From contig DASYFT010000005.1 of NCBI GenBank assembly GCA_036498265.1, forward strand, positions 290,919-354,918: DNA of 64,000 bases, in the 5' to 3' direction. A program made the translations under genes and the position numbers. A model generated the notes under the pieces. It was given only the letters and a program-made list of their open reading frames with translations. It had not been told where the DNA came from and ran no database searches. The DNA is from Palsa-744 sp036498265 (GTDB lineage Bacteria > Actinomycetota > Thermoleophilia > Solirubrobacterales > Solirubrobacteraceae). How positions within the stretch are numbered: the stretch's first letter is position 1; every line of letters begins with the position of its first letter. This document shows positions 58,689 to 64,000 of this stretch, piece by piece.

Positions 58689-59702
58689 GTGGCGGCGACA
58701 CGGCTCAACCCTCCGCTCTCTCCCACCAGGGGCGCCGGCGACGACGTCCAGGAACGCACACCAGGCGTTCCCCTGGGCCTCTCTCGCGTGGGCGTCGCCG
58801 GCGTCGAGAAGGTGGTCCGCATCCGCGAGGAGCTGTTCTTCGCGCGGCTCGACTGCTACGTCGACCTCAGCCACGACCAGAAGGGCGCGCACATGTCGCG
58901 CTTCGACGAGGTCGTCAACGAGGCGATCGGCCAGGTCGTGCTCAGCGAGGCGCCCTTCCGGGCCGAGACGCTCGCCCAGCACATCGCCGAGCTCGTCCGC
59001 GAGAGGCAGGGGGCCGAGCGGGCGGAGGTCACGATCGCCGCGCGCTACCCCGAGCACAAGCCGGCCCCCGTCTCGGGAGTCCAGACGCAGGAGATCTTCA
59101 CGCTTCACGGTCGCGCCGTCGCCTTCGAGCACGGCACCCGGCGGACCGTCGGCGTCTCGGCCACCGGCATGACCGCCTGCCCCTGCGCGCAGGAGCTCGT
59201 GGCTGCACGGGCGCGAGAGCGTCTCGCCGGTGAGGACTTCTCGCCCGAGCAGATCGACGTCATCCTCGACAGCGTGCCCGTCGCCACGCACAACCAGCGA
59301 GGTCTCGCCACCCTGCAGATCGGCTGCACCGAGGACTGCGACGCCGAGATCGAGGCCGGCACGCTGCTCGAGATCGCCGAGGCGAGCATGTCCTCGGAGA
59401 TCTACGAGCTGATGAAGCGCTCGGACGAGGTCGCGGTCGTCGAGAAGGCTCACCGCCGGCCCCGCTTCGTCGAGGACTGCGTGCGCGAGATGATCGCCGG
59501 CGTTGTCAGCCAGTTCCCGCAGCTGGACGGAGCAAGCTTCGTCTCGGCTCGCCAGGAGAACCTCGAGACGATCCACCAGCACAACGTCGTCGCCGAGCGC
59601 CACGGCCTCCTCCGGGAGCTGCGCGAGGAGCTCGAGACCGGCAGTCCCGGGCCCCGCCACACGAGCCTCGAGCAGTGGCTCGAGCCCGGTGCGCGGCCTT
59701 AG
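58689..59702 (+). CDS. folE2: GTP cyclohydrolase I type B (FolE2/MptA family)
   Basis: About 337 residues from GTG 58689, which the leaderless box supports; the frame upstream is not needed. Family parts: DDVQERTPGVPLGLSRVGVA, CYVDLSHDQKGAHMSRFDEV, SVTATGMTACPCAQEL-like segment VSATGMTACPCAQELV with the metal-binding Cys, and GVVSQFPQLDGASFVSARQE. It opens GTP to dihydroneopterin triphosphate at the head of folate synthesis and does not need zinc as FolE does. Convergent with pgsA (4-nt overlap). Confidence 0.93.
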   Translation: MAATRLNPPLSPTRGAGDDVQERTPGVPLGLSRVGVAGVEKVVRIREELFFARLDCYVDLSHDQKGAHMSRFDEVVNEAIGQVVLSEAPFRAETLAQHIAELVRERQGAERAEVTIAARYPEHKPAPVSGVQTQEIFTLHGRAVAFEHGTRRTVGVSATGMTACPCAQELVAARARERLAGEDFSPEQIDVILDSVPVATHNQRGLATLQIGCTEDCDAEIEAGTLLEIAEASMSSEIYELMKRSDEVAVVEKAHRRPRFVEDCVREMIAGVVSQFPQLDGASFVSARQENLETIHQHNVVAERHGLLRELREELETGSPGPRHTSLEQWLEPGARP

Positions 59703-60250
59703 CCGTCGACCTGAGCCTGGCTCTGCTGCATCCGGCGGCGCACGCCGAAGAAGTAGTCGAGCCCTGAGAGCACCGTCACGACGACGGTCACGTAGAGCAG
59801 CGCCGAAACCCACGCCGGCTGGCCGTGCACCGCGATCACCGACAGGATCGCCGCGATCTGCAGGCACGTCTTGACCTTCCCGAACATGCTCGCGCCCATC
59901 ACCACCCCGGCCTGACTCGCGCCGAGGCGCAGGACCGTCACGGCGAGCTCGCGCGTGATGATCACCATCGCCACCCACGCCGCCAGCCGGTGCAGCGACA
60001 CCAGGGAGATCAGCGCCGCAACGATCAGGAGCTTGTCCGCGAGCGGATCCATCAGCTTGCCGAACGTCGTAATCGAGTCACGCGCGCGCGCGAGGTAGCC
60101 GTCGACGAAGTCCGTCAGCGACGCCAGCGCGAACACGACGGCGGCCAGCACATCACCGGCCGGCGTGTTGCCCAGCAGCGCGACCACCAGCGCCGGCACC
60201 AGCATGATCCGCAGGACCGTGAGTACGTTGGGGAGGTTCAGGGGAAACAA
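59699..60250 (-). CDS. pgsA: CDP-diacylglycerol--glycerol-3-phosphate 3-phosphatidyltransferase
   Basis: About 183 residues. The CDP-alcohol phosphatidyltransferase motif is complete: DFVDGYLARARDS with GKLMDPLADK (Dx2DGx2ARx8Gx3Dx3D). Five or six helices. It makes phosphatidylglycerol phosphate in the membrane. No ATG fits; TTG 60250 lies 8 nt after a TATTGT box, TTG 60262 is the longer choice. Confidence 0.92.
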   Translation of the reverse strand: MFPLNLPNVLTVLRIMLVPALVVALLGNTPAGDVLAAVVFALASLTDFVDGYLARARDSITTFGKLMDPLADKLLIVAALISLVSLHRLAAWVAMVIITRELAVTVLRLGASQAGVVMGASMFGKVKTCLQIAAILSVIAVHGQPAWVSALLYVTVVVTVLSGLDYFFGVRRRMQQSQAQVDG

Positions 60251-60327
60251 GACCGTTGACAATATCCTGGAGTGCCCGCTGGAGCGGGCAGCCGGTCCCC
60301 GCCACTTTCAGCGAAAGGAGCAGCGCC

Positions 60328-61320
60328 ATGAAGACGCGCACGCTCGGACCCAACGGCCCGGAGGTATCCGCCATCGGGCTGGGCTGCATGGGCATGTCTG
60401 CCTTCTACGGCAGCGCCGACGATGAGGAATCGATCCGCACGATCACGCGCGCGCTCGATCTCGGGTGCAACTTCCTGGACACCTCCGACGCCTACGGGCC
60501 GCACACCAACGAGGAACTCGTCGGGCGTGCCATCGCGGGGCGCCGCGAGGAGGTGTTCCTGGCAACCAAGTTCGGCTTCCGGCTCGAGCCGGGGGAGGGG
60601 GGCGGCCCGCCGCGACGCACGATCGACGGCAGTCCCGACTACGTCCGCCGCGCCGTCGAGGGATCGCTCCAGCGCCTCAAAACCGACCACATCGACCTGT
60701 ACTACCAGCATCGCGTCGACCCCCGTACGCCGATCGAGGAGACGGTCGGCGCGATGGGCCAGCTCGTCGCGGACGGCAAGGTCCGCTTCATCGGCCTATC
60801 CGAGGCCAGCGCCGAGACGATCCGGCGGGCGCACGGCGTCCACCCCGTCACCGCCGTGCAGAGCGAGTACTCGCTCTGGACGCGTGACGTCGAGGACGAG
60901 GTGCTGCCGACGCTGACCGAGCTCGGCATCGGCCTCGTCGCCTACTCGCCGCTGGGGCGCGGCTTTCTCTCCGGGCGCTTCTCCTCGCCGGACGAGCTCG
61001 ACGAGGGCGACTTCCGCCGCCACGGCCCCCGCTTCACCGGCGAGAACCTCGAGCGCAACCGGAAGGTGGCAGAGCGCGTGAGAGAGCTTGCCGACGAGAA
61101 GGGCGTCACGCCGGCGCAGCTCGCGCTGGCCTGGGTGCTGCATCGGTGGGAGCACATAGTCCCGATCCCCGGCACCACAAAGGTGGCGCGCCTCGAAGAG
61201 AACCTCGCCGCCGCGGAGATCGAGCTGAGCGACGACGAGGTCGAGCAGATCAGCGAAGCCGTTCCCGCCGCCGCGGGTGCCCGCTACGACGAGCAGGGCA
61301 TGCGGACGGTCAACGTCTAG
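60328..61320 (+). CDS. Aldo/keto reductase
   Basis: 330 residues from ATG 60328 with GAAAGGAG upstream. Standard AKR parts: MKTRTLGPNGPEVSAIGLGC, NFLDTSDAYGPHTNEELVG (catalytic Asp and Tyr), FLATKFGF (Lys), HIDLYYQHRVD (His), IGLSEASAETIRRA, VAYSPLGRGFLSG and PIPGTTKVARLEENL for NADPH binding. It reduces carbonyls in the cytosol; resembles AKR13-type enzymes. Its last 11 nt overlap the convergent gene at 61310. Confidence 0.94.
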   Translation: MKTRTLGPNGPEVSAIGLGCMGMSAFYGSADDEESIRTITRALDLGCNFLDTSDAYGPHTNEELVGRAIAGRREEVFLATKFGFRLEPGEGGGPPRRTIDGSPDYVRRAVEGSLQRLKTDHIDLYYQHRVDPRTPIEETVGAMGQLVADGKVRFIGLSEASAETIRRAHGVHPVTAVQSEYSLWTRDVEDEVLPTLTELGIGLVAYSPLGRGFLSGRFSSPDELDEGDFRRHGPRFTGENLERNRKVAERVRELADEKGVTPAQLALAWVLHRWEHIVPIPGTTKVARLEENLAAAEIELSDDEVEQISEAVPAAAGARYDEQGMRTVNV

Positions 61321-61960
61321 GTCGCGCGCGGTTGACCGCCGCGGTCACGCGGCTCTGCAGCTTCGACAGGCGTGCCTGCTCCTGCTGTGGGGTGAGACGG
61401 CCGGCCGCCACGCGGGCGTGCAGAGCCGCCTTGCGGGCCACGACCAGTGCGTCGATCAGCCCTGCGGCCGACTTGCCGGGCGTCGCATCGGCGATCTGGG
61501 CAAGCGAGCGGCCGGCGCGAAGTTCCTTGTGAAGCTGCGCGCGGCTGATGCCGAGGTAGCGTGTCACGGGTTCGCCGGCCGCCCCGAGCCGCTGCTCTCC
61601 GCGGGGCCCGGCCGCCTTGGGTCCGCCGGGCCTGTTCACCTGGGCTTCCACGCGCCGGGGAAGGCTTTCGATGGCGGTCCTGAGCCGGGCCCTGTCCACG
61701 GCCACGAGCGCGTTCACCAGTCCGGCGGCCGACTTCCCGCTGGTCGAGTTGGCGATCTGAGCCAGCGACCTGCCCGAGCGCAGCTCGGTCTGAAGCGTCG
61801 TCTTCTCGATGCCGAGATATGCCGCGGCGCTGACCAGTGGCCCGGGGTGAGCGGGGCGGGAAGGACCACGAGCGGCGGTCACGGCGGCCATCGTGCCGCC
61901 CGCCAGAACCACGAGCGCGGCGATGCCCAGGAGAAGCTTCTGTTTGAGGCTGCGCTTCAT
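61310..61960 (-). CDS. Exported protein with two copies of a SLAQIA repeat
   Basis: 216 residues from ATG 61960 (GGGAGA upstream). A signal sequence (KQKLLLGIAALVVLAGGTMA) is followed by two matching units: YLGIEKTTLQTELRSGRSLA with QIANSTSGKSAAGLVNALV, and YLGISRAQLHKELRAGRSLA with QIADATPGKSAAGLIDALV. Units of this kind are frequent in secreted actinobacterial proteins; function unknown. Stop overlaps the reductase gene by 11 nt. Confidence 0.75.
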   Translation of the reverse strand: MKRSLKQKLLLGIAALVVLAGGTMAAVTAARGPSRPAHPGPLVSAAAYLGIEKTTLQTELRSGRSLAQIANSTSGKSAAGLVNALVAVDRARLRTAIESLPRRVEAQVNRPGGPKAAGPRGEQRLGAAGEPVTRYLGISRAQLHKELRAGRSLAQIADATPGKSAAGLIDALVVARKAALHARVAAGRLTPQQEQARLSKLQSRVTAAVNRARPRR

Positions 61961-62070
61961 CGGATCTCCCTTCCATACCCTCAACACGCCCGGCTGTCCC
62001 CGCGATGCGGGCCAGCGTCCCCCCGACTTTGGCGGCCTGCCGTAAATGGTGGCTTAAAACCGTCCGCTTG

Positions 62071-62586
62071 TCAGTAGCCGACGGAGTAGAAGCTGATCCG
62101 CCTGCAGCCGTCGAGCCTGTAGTGGGGCAGGGCGTGGTGGCTCGTGTAGACGATGATGTGCGGGTTCTGGCAGTGGATCGTGCCGGAGCCCTCGTGAGCG
62201 TGCACGACGGTGCCCGGGTTGGTCCCCGTCCACACCCAGTTGACCGTGTCGTTGGAGTAGATGAAGTTCCTGCCGTTGCCGGCGTGGATCACGGCCGTCT
62301 GGTGGGCGGGCCAACCCGAGGGGTGGTAGTCGCCCCAGATCACGTCGCCCGCTTCGCCGCCCCAGATCGTGTCGTTGCCGTAGCCGCCCAGCAGCCAGTT
62401 GTGGACGTTCGGCCTGGCCCTCAGAACGTTCTGCCGGCCGGCCGGGCCCTTGTCCATGACCAGGTGCTGGTAGGGCGGCCAGCCGGCATGGCTCGTCGAG
62501 GCCGCCGCGGGCAGCGCCGGGAGGAGGATCGCCGCGATCGCGGCCAGCAGGAGCCGGCGGCCGCGACCGCTAGGGTGGGGGACCAT
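62071..62586 (-). CDS. Small secreted protein with RTX-like Gly/Asp repeats
   Basis: About 171 residues from ATG 62586. A clean signal peptide (RRLLLAAIAAILLPALPAAA then S) precedes a mature part with LLGGYGNDTIWGGEAGDVIW, an RTX/hemolysin-type calcium-binding repeat, followed by HAGNGRNFIYSNDTVNWVWT and HAHEGSGTIHCQNPH. It is probably calcium-binding and extracellular. Its start codon overlaps the start of clpP on the other strand (CATG). Confidence 0.75.
   Translation of the reverse strand: MVPHPSGRGRRLLLAAIAAILLPALPAAASTSHAGWPPYQHLVMDKGPAGRQNVLRARPNVHNWLLGGYGNDTIWGGEAGDVIWGDYHPSGWPAHQTAVIHAGNGRNFIYSNDTVNWVWTGTNPGTVVHAHEGSGTIHCQNPHIIVYTSHHALPHYRLDGCRRISFYSVGY
62571..62584 (+). promoter_or_regulatory. 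Leaderless -10 box of clpP, inside opposing gene
   Basis: TAGGGT (62571-62576), 8 nt, ATG 62585. The box lies within codons 4-5 of the divergent secreted-protein gene. Confidence 0.45.
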
Positions 62587-63166
62587 GCCGCTGATCCCGA
62601 TGGTTATAGAGCGAACCGCCCGTGGCGAGCGTGAGTTCGACATCTATTCGAGGCTGCTCAACGAGCGGATCATCTTCCTCGGGACCCCGATCGACGACCA
62701 GGTCGCCAACCTCATCGTCGCCCAGCTGCTGCACCTCGAGAGCGACGATCCCGAGAAGGACATCTCGCTGTACATCAACTCGCCCGGCGGCTCGATCTAC
62801 TCCGGCCTGGCCATCTACGACACCATGCAGTTCGTGAAGCCCGACATCAGCACGATGTGCGTCGGCGTCGCGATGTCGATGGGCTCGCTGCTCCTCGCCG
62901 CCGGCGCCAAGGGCAAGCGAGCGGCGCTGCCGAACTCGCGCGTGCTCATCCACCAGCCCTCGGCCGGGTTCGAAGGCCAATCGACCGACATAGAGATACA
63001 CGCGCGCGAGATCCTCAACGTCCGCGAGCGCATAGACGAGATCTACGCCCAGCACACCGGCCGCCCGACCGAGGAGGTCCGCGCGGACATGGAGCGCGAT
63101 CGCTTCTTCACGGCCGAGCAGTCGGTCGAGTACGGCCTCGTCGACCGGGTGCTCCAGAGCCACTGA
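62585..63166 (+). CDS. clpP: ATP-dependent Clp protease proteolytic subunit
   Basis: 193 residues of the ClpP family: FDIYSRLLNERIIFLGTPID, DPEKDISLYINSPGGSIYSG, catalytic Ser in VAMSMGSLLLAAG, catalytic His in SRVLIHQPSAG, then the ERIDEIYAQHTGR handle. It forms the barrel protease with ClpX/ClpC. Solitary here; a second clpP, usual in actinobacteria, is not in the window. Confidence 0.95.
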   Translation: MPLIPMVIERTARGEREFDIYSRLLNERIIFLGTPIDDQVANLIVAQLLHLESDDPEKDISLYINSPGGSIYSGLAIYDTMQFVKPDISTMCVGVAMSMGSLLLAAGAKGKRAALPNSRVLIHQPSAGFEGQSTDIEIHAREILNVRERIDEIYAQHTGRPTEEVRADMERDRFFTAEQSVEYGLVDRVLQSH

Positions 63167-63191
63167 CCCGCTTGCGGGCCTGTCGGTGGGG

Positions 63192-64000
63192 ATGTCCGCG
63201 CTGACCCGAACCGAGCGGGTCCTGCTCCTGCTGGTCGCGGTCTTGACCGCACTGGCCGGGACCGCCAACTACGCCCACTGGCCGTCCGTCCCGCGGTTCG
63301 TTCTCGCCACCTTCGCACTGGCCGGCCTCGCCTGGATCGTCTCGTTCGCCACCGAGCAGCTCGGCGAGCGCGTCGGCCCCGGGGTCACCGGGTTGCTGCA
63401 GTCAACGCTCGGCAACCTGCCCGAGCTGTTCGTCGTGATCTTCGCGCTCCAGAAGGGCGAGCTCGTCGTGGCCCAGACGGCGATCGTCGGGTCCGTGTTC
63501 GCCAACGCGCTGCTCGTGCTGGGGCTCGTGATCGTCGTGGGCGCTCGGCGGGCGCCGGACGGCGTCATGCGCTTCTCCAAGCGCCTGCCGCGCGACACGG
63601 CCACGCTGCTGCAGATCACCGCGTTCATCATCGTCCTGCTCGGGATCTCATTGGCAGCGCAGGACCCCGCAAGCCACCACGTGGACCAGATCTCGATCGT
63701 CGGCGCGATCAGCCTGCTGATCGTCTATGTCGCCTGGGTCGTGCCCTACGTGCGCTCGGACATGCTGCCCGGCGCGGACGCGGATCATCCGTCCCCCGCG
63801 GCGACGCCCGCCGCGCCTCGCGGCGAGGCATCGAGGCCGCCGGCCGCGGAGCAGGCCGCAGAGCCCGGCGAGAGCCCCGCCGCAGGAGCGCGGGTCCCGC
63901 TCGGCACCACGCTCGCGCTGCTCGCCGTCGCCGGCGGCGGCTCGGCGTTCGTCTCGGACTGGTTCATCAACGCGCTGTCTCCCGCGATCAAGCAGCTGGG
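63192..64000 (+). CDS. Calcium/proton (cation) antiporter, C-terminus cut by window edge
   Basis: The frame from ATG 63192 runs to the window end (269 codons). Hydrophobic helices and the CaCA-family motif LQSTLGNLPELFVVIFALQK with VVAQTAIVGSVFANALLVLG identify the first half of a Ca2+/H+ exchanger (CaxA/ChaA-like). A Pro/Ala-rich loop at about 195-235 and the start of the second half (AGGGSAFVSDWFINALSP) are visible. It exports Ca2+ in exchange for protons. Confidence 0.9.
   Translation, partial: MSALTRTERVLLLLVAVLTALAGTANYAHWPSVPRFVLATFALAGLAWIVSFATEQLGERVGPGVTGLLQSTLGNLPELFVVIFALQKGELVVAQTAIVGSVFANALLVLGLVIVVGARRAPDGVMRFSKRLPRDTATLLQITAFIIVLLGISLAAQDPASHHVDQISIVGAISLLIVYVAWVVPYVRSDMLPGADADHPSPAATPAAPRGEASRPPAAEQAAEPGESPAAGARVPLGTTLALLAVAGGGSAFVSDWFINALSPAIKQL

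Noticed and set aside
58506..59978. 490-codon reverse frame opposite folE2
   Set aside because: Shadow of folE2, which is strongly supported by conserved motifs.

Overview
The window is high-GC DNA (by eye about two thirds G+C, third codon positions nearly all G or C) packed with genes on both strands. It looks like a chromosome segment of a free-living actinobacterium, most probably of the Solirubrobacterales/Thermoleophilia type. That placement is an inference from four things: many GTG starts and leaderless starts with a TANNNT box 6-8 nt before the start codon; an MFS-cNMP-patatin fusion like mycobacterial Rv3239c/Rv3728; a secreted FecR-like/IPT protein of a kind I associate with that order; and several DUF1269 and DUF2267 stress-type proteins. 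No rRNA, CRISPR array, transposase or integrase was seen.

Layout. 0-8 kb: a truncated Baeyer-Villiger-type monooxygenase, a GCS2 carboxylate-amine ligase, DUF2267 proteins, a cytidylate-kinase-like protein and a large propeller-repeat/IPT/FecR-like surface protein. 8-20.5 kb: a CHASE2 adenylate cyclase, UspA, YceI with an XRE regulator, an alpha/beta hydrolase, a zinc-ribbon-STAS protein, PdxH, a two-helix K+ channel and an RDD membrane protein. 20.5-27.4 kb: a regulatory block with a NarL response regulator, a NarL-type histidine kinase, a PAS-LuxR protein and a MalT-like LuxR regulator. 27.5-40.7 kb: a stress-associated block with a tightly coupled operon (carboxymuconolactone-decarboxylase-like, SHOCT, a 58-residue membrane protein, metallo-hydrolase, holin-phosphodiesterase fusion), a degenerate lipid-kinase homologue, three DUF1269-type proteins, GH15 trehalase/glucoamylase, DUF2252 and an MFS exporter. 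41-46 kb: two tandem cNMP-binding patatin phospholipases, the second fused to an MFS transporter. 46.2-47.9 kb: a DEAD-box RNA helicase bracketed by the 3' half of tRNA-Thr and by a copy of that half joined to a different, hairpin-rich 5' part. 48-56 kb: XRE and Usp-like genes, then a MarR-controlled MMPL plus DrrAB-like ABC efflux operon and an FkbM methyltransferase. 56-64 kb: tRNA-Tyr, a principal-type sigma factor, FolE2, PgsA, an aldo/keto reductase, ClpP and a truncated Ca2+/H+ antiporter.

How it may fit together. Seven genes or operons, most of them stress-type, are preceded by the same two-part element: a GNYGATG box, then 19-20 nt, then a -10-like NANNNT box. This suggests a shared promoter class and a local stress regulon. 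The adenylate cyclase and the two cNMP-binding patatins could form a cyclic-nucleotide-to-lipid signalling path. The most unusual spot is 46184-46332, where a tRNA-Thr acceptor stem and T arm enclose about 100 nt of unrelated but hairpin-rich sequence.
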